From positions 180,241-244,240 of the forward strand of contig NZ_BAWW01000002.1 of NCBI RefSeq assembly GCF_000875975.1: a stretch of DNA of 64,000 nucleotides. The letters are read 5' to 3'. Position 1 is the first letter of the stretch, and every line of letters starts with the position of its first letter. The translations under genes were made by a program, and so were the position numbers. This stretch comes from Parachlamydia acanthamoebae (GTDB lineage Bacteria; Chlamydiota; Chlamydiia; Chlamydiales; Parachlamydiaceae). The notes under the pieces are model-generated. The model made no database searches. It was not told the DNA's origin and saw only the letters and a list, made by a program, of their open reading frames with translations. Shown here in pieces: positions 39,648 through 49,100 of the stretch.

Positions 39648-40811
39648 TCAAGTTGTAGGGGATGATTTATATAAATATTTAGGGCGAACAATAGGCAAGC
39701 CTTTGCCTTCTCGTGCGATACATCTTTCATGGACAATTTGCACAGCAATCCCTACAGTACGCGCAAGGCCAAATAAAATGGTGAAATATTCAGGGTAAGG
39801 AAATCCAGTGGCAGATAGTACTGTGCCTGAAATTGCATCCACATTGGGATAAGGATTAGAAATTTTAGGATTTTCTGCAAGGACTTTAGGTCCAATAGTA
39901 CGTAAAATCTGTGTTAATTTAACAAGTGGATTATCAGGATACTTTTTTTCAGCCAAAGCATAAAGAACGGTAGCACGTGGATCTTCGACACGCAAAACAG
40001 CATGTCCGAAACCAAAAACGAGTTGATTGTTTGCTAGCCGATCACGAATCAAAGCTTCTACAGTTTCAGGCGAGACATCATTTTGTAGTTCACTCTGTAT
40101 TTCTTCAACAAATTCGAGGCAGTCCTGATTGGCTCTACCGTGACGCGGTCCTGCCAATGCACTCATCGCAGCAGCAATAGATCCATACATATCTTGTAGA
40201 CCAGACGCAACCGCTTTACCTACGAAGGTAGATAGATTACCACCCCCATGGTCAAGATGAAGAACATTAAATAATTTAAAGACTTCGATTAATTCTTCTG
40301 GTGAAGCATTGGGAACGTTCAGCATATGCACAAAATTTTCGATATAACCAAGCTCAGGTTTTGAAGGTTTAGATTCTCCCCAACCTGCGTGGTAGTTGAT
40401 GACTGCAGCTGCAATTTCAGGAATTTTGGCAATTAATGCAAGGCAGTCAGCTCGATAATCATTTTGCCCTTCAATCATTCCACATGTAAATAACGCTGCA
40501 CAGAATAGTTGCATCGGATGCCCTTCATTTGGAAGCTTCCGAATGTGATCGATCACTCTAGGTGCACAAATTGCATGCCGCTGAAGTAAATTAGAAAAAT
40601 CTTCAATTTCACCTTTAGAACCATCATTTCCTGTATATAGTAAATGGATGGCGCGTTCAGGTTCCCAGTAAGCAATATCTGCAACAGGATAATTGCGATA
40701 GAATAAACCTTTGATGGGATCGACATTTGATGTCGTGCAGTACCCGACTGGATATCCTCTTAAACCTGTATCAAGATTATCTTCTGTGATTTCAAAAAGT
40801 ACCTTACTCAT
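39648..40811 (-). CDS. gltA: Citrate synthase
   Basis: A 387-residue citrate synthase joining oxaloacetate and acetyl-CoA. The catalytic residues lie in LHLDHGGGN (His near 188), GPRHGRANQ (His near 224) and NVDAISGTVL (Asp near 322). The HLDHGGGN...AAAMSALAGPRHGRANQ stretch resembles the mitochondrial/type I pattern more than the hexameric NADH-sensitive enterobacterial enzyme; it is shorter than most. It follows mdh by 25 bp. The classic Chlamydiaceae lack this enzyme, so its presence supports an environmental chlamydia. Confidence 0.92.
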   Translation of the reverse strand: MSKVLFEITEDNLDTGLRGYPVGYCTTSNVDPIKGLFYRNYPVADIAYWEPERAIHLLYTGNDGSKGEIEDFSNLLQRHAICAPRVIDHIRKLPNEGHPMQLFCAALFTCGMIEGQNDYRADCLALIAKIPEIAAAVINYHAGWGESKPSKPELGYIENFVHMLNVPNASPEELIEVFKLFNVLHLDHGGGNLSTFVGKAVASGLQDMYGSIAAAMSALAGPRHGRANQDCLEFVEEIQSELQNDVSPETVEALIRDRLANNQLVFGFGHAVLRVEDPRATVLYALAEKKYPDNPLVKLTQILRTIGPKVLAENPKISNPYPNVDAISGTVLSATGFPYPEYFTILFGLARTVGIAVQIVHERCIAREGKGLPIVRPKYLYKSSPTT

Positions 40812-40836
40812 TTTTACTTTCTCCTCAATCGATCTT

Positions 40837-41826
40837 TTAGGATTGTTTTATAACGATATTCTTTTCTTCAATCAACTCTTTCTCTGTTAGGAGAATTTTT
40901 TCTTTTAAAAATGGATTGAGCTCTAATCCCTTGACAATTTCCCAATCACCTTTTTGATCTAAACGGCAAGGGAAAGAAAAAATGAGATCTTCTTGGATTT
41001 CATAAGGATTTCCATCGCTACAAACAGCTGAAGAAAACCACTGACCTTCAGGCGTCGGAAAAACCAATGCTTTTACATCATCTATCAATGCGTTTGCCGC
41101 AGAAGCAGCTGAAGATTTTCCGCGAGCAGCGATAATTGCAGCTCCTCGTTGTTGAACATTTTTAATAAAGGTGGTTTTCAACCATTCTTCATCTTTAATG
41201 ACTTCAAGCAAGGGCTTATTGTGGATACGCGCATGATAAAAATCAGGCACTTGGGTTGAGGAGTGGTTACCCCAAATGGTCATGTGACTAACCGATTCAA
41301 CATCCGTGTTTGCATGTTTTGCTAAAGCCGCAACCGCACGGTTTTGATCCAGGCGTGTCATGGCATGAAAATTTTTGCGGGGAATGTTGGGAGCATGTTT
41401 CATGGCAATTAAGCAATTTGTGTTGCAAGGATTCCCCACAACAAACACTTTTGCATTTCGATTTGCAGATGCATTAAGTGCTTTGCCTTGTTCCACAAAA
41501 ATTTTCCCATTTTCTGTGAGTAGTTCTCCACGTTCCATTCCCGGACCACGAGGTTTAGAACCAATTAAAAGGGCATAATCGATTTCACCAAATAATTGAA
41601 AAGGATCGGAACCAATCTGGATGTGTTTCAATAGAGGAAAAGCGCAATCCTCTAATTCCATTTTTACCCCTTCTAAACTTTTTAAGGCCTCAGGGATTTC
41701 TAAAATATGTAACGCAATTGGTTGATCATTTCCCAACATCTCTCCGCTTGCAATTCTGAATAGTAGGTTATAAGCAATTTGACCTGCTCCTCCGGTCACC
41801 GCAATGCGCTTTATGGATTTCGACAT
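40837..41826 (-). CDS. mdh: Malate dehydrogenase
   Basis: A 329-residue NAD(P)-dependent malate dehydrogenase of the type 2 (cytosolic/chloroplast-like) group: [20 protein letters not shown] at the N-terminus, [15 protein letters not shown], the substrate-binding TRLDQNRA and the catalytic [14 protein letters not shown]. It produces oxaloacetate for the adjacent citrate synthase. First gene of the mdh-gltA-membrane protein run. Confidence 0.95.
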   Translation of the reverse strand: MSKSIKRIAVTGGAGQIAYNLLFRIASGEMLGNDQPIALHILEIPEALKSLEGVKMELEDCAFPLLKHIQIGSDPFQLFGEIDYALLIGSKPRGPGMERGELLTENGKIFVEQGKALNASANRNAKVFVVGNPCNTNCLIAMKHAPNIPRKNFHAMTRLDQNRAVAALAKHANTDVESVSHMTIWGNHSSTQVPDFYHARIHNKPLLEVIKDEEWLKTTFIKNVQQRGAAIIAARGKSSAASAANALIDDVKALVFPTPEGQWFSSAVCSDGNPYEIQEDLIFSFPCRLDQKGDWEIVKGLELNPFLKEKILLTEKELIEEKNIVIKQS

Positions 41827-43084
41827 AGCATTCCTCCTGGTCGTTTGATTGCATATTAAGATGAAACGGTGATTATTTCAAAAAAGTTATTTCAAAAATA
41901 TCGATTGCCAGCAGAAATTCCGAAAGAAATTATAATGAATATATTTAATTTTTAATTTGTATTTTTCAGGCCAGATAGTAAGCCTATAAAATTATTTAAA
42001 TATTCATTAAATTTTTTTTAAAATAATTGAGATGCTGAATTATTGATTTTTTTGTGTTCATCTATTACAAGAATTTTATGACATTAACAACGAATGGCTA
42101 TTTATTAATTGAACCGGGAAATTTTTCGGAAAGCTTACAAAAAGCAGCTGATAAACTCGAAAAAGCATCTAATATTTCGAATCATTTAACTACCGCAAAA
42201 GAGGTGTATTTCGTGATGATATGATCTTGAATTAAATCAAAATTTGAATTTTTAAAATTAAAGAAAAATAGTAATTTAAATCGAAATATTTTCCATTAAT
42301 TTCTAATGGAAAATTTTTTATAATGAAATATAGAACGTAAACTTTCGAAGCTTGAAACATGTTTTTAATTTATTAATTAACTCGAAATATTTATTAAATA
42401 ATAAATCTCAATTAGAGGATGAAAGAATTTACACAAATTGCCTTAGGCATACTTCTTTCTTCGAATGGAGAGGAGAAATTCCAATTGATTTTGAACCGAT
42501 CATTAAAAATTGCATGCTTTCACGCTTGAGTATCGATTTAAACGGCCTAAAGATCCGTTAAGATACACATCCTTCTAAAATGGGCAACTTATGGGAAAAG
42601 GTGGAATTCTCAGAGATACGTCGCTGATGGCAGTCATCATTAGCCAAATAAAGAATTGTTCGCGGCTTTTGAGTTAAGAAGCAATAGACAAAGTCAAGAG
42701 TTATAGAGATCAAACAGCACTGACATGTGCAATTTCCGAGGGTTTTGTTGTTATTGAAGAGCAATTAACGGCAAAAGATCCTGATGGTGACACCTGGCGA
42801 GACATCAATGTCAGAGGAAACAGATCAAATGCAAGATGCTTTCACCAAGATGTGTTGACGGAGAAGCCCATTTAGAAGATAGAATTTTTGAGATTTAGGG
42901 AGAAATGAACACCTTATTTCTTCCTGAGTGGGAAAGGATGTTGAAGTTCGTCCTTAAAAAGCTTTATTTTTTTGCATTTTTAAAATTACGTTCTTCAAAT
43001 TTAATCTTCATTAATGTTATAATCCACACCTTTCATGCTTATTCAGTGCACGATATAGATTAAACGCTCTTTAAAAGGAATGGG
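41827..43084 (+). pseudogene. 1.26-kb stretch with decayed reading frames
   Basis: No intact gene, but three plus-strand fragments read like protein. 42078-42224 encodes a 48-residue start-like piece (MTLTTNGYLLIEPGNFSES). 42352-42561 encodes 69 residues ending in FFEWRGEIPIDFEPIIKN. 42591-42875 is a 93-codon frame broken by one TAA at 42675 (KVKSYRDQTALTCAISEGF, then KDPDGDTWRDINVRGN). They may come from one or more inactivated genes; the family is not recognised. The right end carries the queE promoter. Confidence 0.4.
42994..43023 (+). promoter_or_regulatory. Candidate promoter of queE-queC
   Basis: TTCAAA (42994-42999), 18-base spacer and a perfect TATAAT (43018-43023), 62 bases before the queE start. 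No preQ1 riboswitch-like fold is apparent in the short leader. Confidence 0.5.
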
Positions 43085-43759
43085 ATGACACAACCACTCA
43101 CATTTGCTTCGAAAGAACAATTAAATATCATTGAGATTTTTTCTAGTGTTCAAGGAGAAACAAGTTTCGCTGGTCTACCGACGGCATTTATCCGGCTAGC
43201 GGCTTGCAATTTACGTTGCTCATGGTGCGATACCTCTTATTCTTTTGGAAGAGGGGATGTTTTCGGGCTCCCTCAAATTTTGGAAAAAGTCGATGAGTTT
43301 GGCTGTCGAAATGTTTGTGTAACAGGTGGGGAACCTCTTTTGCAAAAAAATGTGTATCCTTTGATGACACAACTTTGCGACAAAAACTATATCGTTAGTG
43401 TGGAGACTGGAGGATCTTTGTCTATTGAGGAAATCGATCCGCGAGTACATATTATCTTGGATATAAAATGTCCAGATAGCAACATGAGTGATCGCAATTT
43501 TTGGCCAAATTTAAGTGCTATACGCCCGGAAGATGAAGTCAAATTTGTCATCAATGGCTACCAAGATTACCTTTATGCGAAAGAAGTCTGTGAAAAGTTT
43601 CAGCTATTTTCACGAAAAATTCCTGTCTTACTATCTCCAGTATTTGATGTGTTGGATTCTAAAGAACTAGTGAATTGGGTTTTGCAAGATAAACTGCCAG
43701 TGCGTTTAAACATGCAATTACATAAATTTATTTGGTCTGCAACAACTCGTGGAGTTTAA
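43085..43759 (+). CDS. queE: 7-carboxy-7-deazaguanine synthase
   Basis: A 224-residue radical SAM enzyme that converts CPH4 to CDG in queuosine synthesis. The iron-sulfur cluster motif is CNLRCSWCDT near residues 39-48 (C-x3-C-x2-C), preceded by SSVQGETSFAGLPTAFIRL and followed by VCVTGGEPLLQ, all typical of QueE. Start ATG follows AAAAGGAATGGG. It lies one base upstream of queC copy 2, so the two enzymes of consecutive steps are made together. Confidence 0.93.
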   Translation: MTQPLTFASKEQLNIIEIFSSVQGETSFAGLPTAFIRLAACNLRCSWCDTSYSFGRGDVFGLPQILEKVDEFGCRNVCVTGGEPLLQKNVYPLMTQLCDKNYIVSVETGGSLSIEEIDPRVHIILDIKCPDSNMSDRNFWPNLSAIRPEDEVKFVINGYQDYLYAKEVCEKFQLFSRKIPVLLSPVFDVLDSKELVNWVLQDKLPVRLNMQLHKFIWSATTRGV

Positions 43760-43760
43760 T

Positions 43761-44426
43761 ATGAAAGCTATTGTGTTATTAAGTGGGGGATTAGATTCCG
43801 CTGTGATGCTTGCTCGTCTCCACGAACAACAAATCGAAACACTTGCAATTAGTTTTGATTATGGTCAGCGACATCGTGTTGAATTAGAATTTGCTAAAAA
43901 GATAGCGGATTTTTATGGTATTGAACATGAAGTAATTCCAATCGATCCTTTAATTTTTCGGGGTGGATCAGCCTTAACATCTTCAGAAACTCCCCAAAAA
44001 GGGAAGTCCAAAGAGGATATTCTAAAGCAAAGCATTCCCTTCACTTATGTTCCTGCACGCAACACCCTTTTTTTAGCTTATGCTTTGGCTAAAGCTGAAA
44101 TGCACGGGGCTGATCAGATCCATTTTGGGTCTAATGCGATGGATTTTTTATCTTATCCAGATTGTCGTCCTGGCTATTTTGAAGCCGCGCAAGAACTTTT
44201 TAATCAAGCAACAAAGCAATCTGTAGAAGGAAAAGCCCCTCAAATCGTCACACCCCTTTTAAAGTGGACAAAAGAAGAGATTGTAAAAGAAGGTTATCGC
44301 TTAAAAGTCCCTTTTGAACTCACTTCTAGCTGTTATGATCCCACTGCAAATGGACAGCCTTGTCAACAATGCGATGCCTGTACATTGCGGCAAGACGCAT
44401 TTCTTTCTATATCAGAAGTTAATTAA
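43761..44426 (+). CDS. queC: 7-cyano-7-deazaguanine synthase, copy 2
   Basis: A 221-residue QueC. The start is ATG 43761, with GTGGAG (inside the end of queE) as ribosome site; an in-frame GTG at 43749 coincides with that site. PP-loop SGGLDS at residues 8-13, DYGQRHRVEL, TYVPARNTLFLAYALA, SYPDCRP, and zinc cysteines CYDPTANGQPCQQCDACTLR. It follows queE directly and is the standard partner in the pathway. It overlaps the convergent next gene by 8 bp. Confidence 0.93.
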   Translation: MKAIVLLSGGLDSAVMLARLHEQQIETLAISFDYGQRHRVELEFAKKIADFYGIEHEVIPIDPLIFRGGSALTSSETPQKGKSKEDILKQSIPFTYVPARNTLFLAYALAKAEMHGADQIHFGSNAMDFLSYPDCRPGYFEAAQELFNQATKQSVEGKAPQIVTPLLKWTKEEIVKEGYRLKVPFELTSSCYDPTANGQPCQQCDACTLRQDAFLSISEVN

Positions 44427-45687
44427 GACGAATTTCCAATTGATGTGACATCCCTTTTCTTACGCTAAAGAAAGGGGATAATCTTAACATCTTTTGCATG
44501 TCGTGACGGGCGTAGTGATTCCACTCTTTCATCTCTTCTTTTTCAAGCAGCTGAATCAAGTGATCTAGTTTATAATTTGTTTTAGGAGAATAGAAATAAG
44601 AGCGGGCTTTTTTTGTTAAATGGAGATAGATCTCAGCAGTCCTTTGATCCACACAAAAAAGACCTTGACCGACTTCATGTAGATAGGTGGCCAAGCAAAA
44701 TTGATTGTCGTAAAAAAGTTCATTGAAGAAATTACTAGCGGAATGAGCGATTTTGAATGAATAAGAGATCTTTTGAAAGCGCTCCTTCAATTCTTGTAAA
44801 GTTGCAATGCCCGAACGATTTTGCATCCAAGGCTTGATAAATGCTTCCACTACTTCTTGCATGCGCTGATGAACACTTTCACTTTTTGCAGGGGATGTAC
44901 AAAATTTTTTTACATCCAAGTACCACTCTTCTTTTTTTTGAGTATTTAATCTTCTCACTTCCACATTTTCAGCAGGGGAAAGCGAGAGAAGCTCGTTAAG
45001 ATCAAATTTCTCCAAGAAAACATAGCTTTTTTTTCGATCATAAGCACCTACCAGACTTTTGATCCAAGAACCCCACCCTAAAGAATAATCACGTTCAGTT
45101 GAACGGTTTTTCACATATTTTTTGAGGGTTTGTTGGATTTCATCAATATGTCCTTGACCCATGCCTTTCAAGAAAATGAGGTCTTGTGTGTCAGCTTTTA
45201 AAAGATCTTGTATTAGGCATTTTCCATTTTTCTCTAAGCATTTCTCCGCATGTTGTGATAACCCTAGAATATGGATAGGTTCATCAAGAAAGATAGGAGA
45301 GATCCAATTGCGAAATCCGGGACCAAAATCAAATTCTAGCTGTTGTTTTTCATGGATAGTCACTTCAGAAACTGTTTCTGAAACAGAACTAGAGATTTTA
45401 GTTGGAGTTGATGTATTTAATTTTCGAATAGAATTTACATTAACGGTTTCTAACGCGTAGGTTTTTTCGAGTCCATGTGTGTAAGCTGTTTTATAGATGT
45501 CAGCAAATGGAACAGGTGTATTTGGGCTTAAAGTTTGTTTTGCTACCGTTTCTGCATTGGCATGAAAATAAGGAGGATTCGAAATCTGGAGATGTTCGGT
45601 ACAAGGGATGAAATCTTCTTCGTTATCGTCTTTAGAAGTATTTACAAATTGATCGAACTGTTTTTTCAAATTTTCAAGTATAGGCAT
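44419..45687 (-). CDS. Protein with RNA polymerase alpha-CTD-like domain
   Basis: A 422-residue soluble protein. Residues about 153-203 (LGLSQHAEKCLEKNG, then LIQDLLKADTQDLIFLKG and GQGHIDEIQQTLKKY) follow the alpha C-terminal domain pattern of RNA polymerase: two helix-hairpin-helix units that bind DNA or activators. The N-terminal 150 residues are polar and probably flexible; the C-terminal 200 are helical with no recognised family. No polymerase core domains are present. A transcription or DNA-binding role is inference. Convergent with queC, overlapping by 8 bp. Confidence 0.6.
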   Translation of the reverse strand: MPILENLKKQFDQFVNTSKDDNEEDFIPCTEHLQISNPPYFHANAETVAKQTLSPNTPVPFADIYKTAYTHGLEKTYALETVNVNSIRKLNTSTPTKISSSVSETVSEVTIHEKQQLEFDFGPGFRNWISPIFLDEPIHILGLSQHAEKCLEKNGKCLIQDLLKADTQDLIFLKGMGQGHIDEIQQTLKKYVKNRSTERDYSLGWGSWIKSLVGAYDRKKSYVFLEKFDLNELLSLSPAENVEVRRLNTQKKEEWYLDVKKFCTSPAKSESVHQRMQEVVEAFIKPWMQNRSGIATLQELKERFQKISYSFKIAHSASNFFNELFYDNQFCLATYLHEVGQGLFCVDQRTAEIYLHLTKKARSYFYSPKTNYKLDHLIQLLEKEEMKEWNHYARHDMQKMLRLSPFFSVRKGMSHQLEIRLN

Positions 45688-46083
45688 TATAAACTCGGAT
45701 TATTAGCTCTTTTACTTATTTTTAAAGGAGTTGAGAAATAATAGAAACAAAAAATAATCCTAAACCACTTTAAAAATTAAAAACATCTTATTTTATTGTT
45801 CAGGATGCAGTGAGGACAAGAGGCATTGTTGAGAAGTTGTACCTTTAATGAATTTAATTTTTTAGTAATAGCCTTGCTCATGATTGTGGTTTATGCATAG
45901 TTCATTTAAAGAGGATTTTCTAAGGAGGCCGCAGCTTCCACAAGAAAGACTATAAAGCTTTATTCTATAAAATAAAAAGTAAAAAATGCTTTTAAAATAG
46001 CTTAAGGAGAGGGTTTATGGCATAACAAAAAATAATGGCTTTCACAAAATGAAAGCAGATGATGCTCTAACGAACTTAATAAA
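45688..46083. other. Intergenic stretch without a gene
   Basis: AT-rich DNA between two leftward genes. A 6-bp hairpin GCTTTC / GAAAGC lies at 46038-46056. A short open stretch near 45894 is too small and lacks support. The promoter of the alpha-CTD-like gene must lie in the left part. Confidence 0.4.
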
Positions 46084-46114
46084 AGCCATATCTTCTTCAT
46101 GAGAAGATATGGCT
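46084..46114 (-). terminator. Terminator of the giant coiled-coil gene
   Basis: Perfect 13-bp inverted repeat (46084-46096 / 46102-46114, loop of 5), 12 bases after the stop of the leftward coiled-coil gene, followed in that direction by TTTATTAAG. Confidence 0.7.
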
Positions 46115-46125
46115 AAAATTAAAAA

Positions 46126-49100
46126 TTAAGATTCATCAGAAGCGATAGTTGCTGTATGGCTACTTTCAAGCTGATTGATTAGATTTGTCAGCTCTTGTTT
46201 TTTTTCAGAAAATTCGTGTTCAATTTTTTCAATTTTTTCTTGCAATGACAACGTTTCACTTTCTTTTTGCGACATTAGATTTTGATAGTTGTGTTCCATT
46301 GAAGCAATTTTAAGTTCTCGTTCTTGTAGCAGCGACGTGAGATGTTCAATTTCTTTTTGAAGAATATTCGTTTGTTGGTGTTTCTCGAGTTCCGCATTTT
46401 CGTGAATAGCTAAGGCGAGCAAATAGTTACTTTGGAGTTCACGATGTTTGTCTTGTAAAAGCTGAACCTCATCTTCCACTTGCGAAATGTGTGTTTCTTT
46501 GCCTTGCAGTATAGAAGAAACGTGTTTCAATTCCCCATCTAAAGCACGTATTTCTTGTTCTCGATCTTCCTGGCTAGCTAAAGCGGAATGGAAGCTGCTG
46601 AGCAACTCACGATGTTTATCTTGCAAAAGCTGAACTTCTTCTTCCACATTGCTGATGTAACTCTCTTTATCCTGTAATAAGAATGAAAGCTGTTTGACTT
46701 CTCGTTCTTTTTGATCATGCTGAGCAATCGTTTGTTGAAGTTGTGTAGTAAAATCTTGCTGAGCATTTAAAGCCAATTGATAGCTTGCTTGCAGATCTTG
46801 ATATTGATTTTGCAAGGATAGAATATCTTGCTCAGCATCTTTAATCAGCGTTTCTTTTTCCTGCAAAAGGGAAGCCAAATATTCGAATTCTTCTTGAATT
46901 TGATTTAACTCCAACTCTTTATCTTTCTGGCGTTCCGAAGCCTTGACAAGATCCTGTTGATGATTTTCTTGTGCTGCCATCGCCAATTGATAATCATCTT
47001 TAAGATGGTTTAAGTCTTGCTGCAGGTTTTGGATAAAATGTTCTTTGTCTTGTAAAGCAGAGGCTAAATACTCAAATTCTTCCTGAAGCAAAACGGCTTC
47101 TTGTTCTTTCTCTTTTTGTAGAGCTAAAGCGTGGATAAGCTCTTGCTCAGAGCCTTTTTGTGAAGCCAGAATCTCTTGATAGTTTTCTTTAAGCTGGAGG
47201 ATCTCTTGTTCAAGATGACTAATGTGTGCTTCCTTTGTTAGGAGATTGGAAGCTAAATACTCAAATTCTTCCTGAAGCAGTAGGGCCTCTTGCTCTTTAT
47301 CTTTTTGGAGGGCCAAGACACTCACGAGCTCTTGTTTAGATTCTTCTTGAGCAGCCAAGGCTTCTTTGTATGTTTCTTGAATCAGGTTTATTTCTTGCTC
47401 AAGATGAGTGATGTGGGCTTCTTTAGTTTGGAGGTCGGAAGCTAAATACTCAAATTCTTCCTGAAGTAAAAAAGCTTCTTGCTCTTTCTCTTTGTGTAGA
47501 GCGATGGCTTGCGCAAGCTCTTGTTTAGATTCTTCTTGAGCAGCCAAAACCTCTTGATAAGAAGTTTTGAGCAGATCCATTTCTTGCTCAAGATGAGTGA
47601 TGTGGGCTTCTTTAGTTTGGAGGTCGGAAGCCAAATATTCAAATTCTTCCTGAAGTAAAAAAGCTTCTTGCTCTTTCTCTTTATGCAGAGCGATGGCTTG
47701 CGCAAGCTCTTGTTTAGATTCTTCTTGAGCAGCCAAAACCTCTTGATAAGAAGTTTTGAGCAGATCCATTTCTTGCTCAAGATGAGTGATGTGGGCTTCT
47801 TTAGTTTGGAGGTCGGAAGCCAAATATTCAAATTCTTCCTGAAGTAAAAAAGCTTCTTGCTCTTTCTCTTTATGCAGAGCGATGGCTTGCGCAATTTGAC
47901 TTCTTAATTCTTTTTGCAAACTCTCCTGTTGATCTCGAGTTGCAAGGTAGTGATCCTGTAATTCCCCATATTTTTGCTGAAGCAATAAGACTTCTTGCTC
48001 TACATTAAAAGCATAGAGTTCTTTTTGTTCGAGTAATTGTGTTGTGGATTGCAAATCATCTTTCAAAGCCGCTACATGCGCTTCTTTCTCTTTTTGCAGC
48101 GCAAGACTATTCTCAATTTGTTGATGTAATTCAACCTGTAAGGATTCTTGCTTTGATACAATTAGCTGGTAATTATTTTGAAGCTCTTCATTTTTAGCCT
48201 GCAAAAGTTGAATCGTTTGTTCTTTTTCTTGCAAAACGGAAGTTAAGTGTGAGAACTCTTCCTGAAGAAGCTTTGCTTCTTGCTCTTGTTCTTGTTGGCG
48301 TGTAAGAGTTTGCTCCATTTGGAAAGTAAATTCTTTCTGTGACATTTCTTGACTAGCAAGGACATCTTTTAATTGTAGGATTTCTTGTTCAAGCTGATCG
48401 TTATTGGTTTCTTTCTCATGCAAGGATAGAGTTAATTGCTCTAACTTTTCTTGTAGAAGAATTGCCTCAGCTTCTTTTTCCTTTTGCAAGGTAAGGGTGC
48501 TGTCAATTTGAGCTGATAATTCCTGTTGTAAACCTTCGTGCTGAGCAACAGCTAGCAAAGAATCTGTATGGAGTTCTTGATATTGCTCATGCAAAAGTTG
48601 CAATTCTTGTTCTATGCGGCCGACATATGTTTCTTTTTCTTGTAAGGCAGCTGTTAAGGATTCAAGGTCTGCTTGCAATTGCTGAGACTCTAGTTCTTTG
48701 TCTTTTTGTAAAATCAAAGCCATCTCTAATTGTGCTGCAGTGCGACTTAAAGCATTTTCGTTAGTCTCCAATGTTGCAAAATAGCTTTCTTGGAGGTCTT
48801 GATATTTTCCTTGCAGCAGTGCAACTTCTTGCTCAACATTTTCCATCCCCATTTGCTTTTCCGCTAGTAGAGTGCTGAGCTGATTGAGCTCATCTACATT
48901 TTTGAGATATTGGTGATTGAGCATTTCGTTTGCAGCAATTTGCAATTGGTAATCTTCTTGCAAACGCTTTATTGCTTGTTCTTCTGCTTGCACAGTTGCG
49001 TCTAATAAGGCGATTTTTTCTTCGGCATTTTTCAATGTTTCGGCCAAATGCAAATGACTGGTATGTTCTTTTTCTAGATTTTCAAGATTGGAGAGTGTTG

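Noticed and set aside
43020..43084. preQ1 riboswitch upstream of queE
   Set aside because: The short leader shows neither the C-rich loop nor the A-rich tail of known preQ1 classes.
45892..45940. A short HDCG stretch recalling Ulp1-type proteases
   Set aside because: Only about 15 codons are open, with no other protease motif nearby.
47322..47888. Possible CRISPR-like or satellite repeat
   Set aside because: Units are 189 bp, adjacent without spacers and in frame within a coiled-coil gene.
47442..47894. A 150-codon minus-strand open frame inside the coiled-coil gene
   Set aside because: It is an out-of-frame reading of the same 189-bp repeats; repetition keeps any open frame open.
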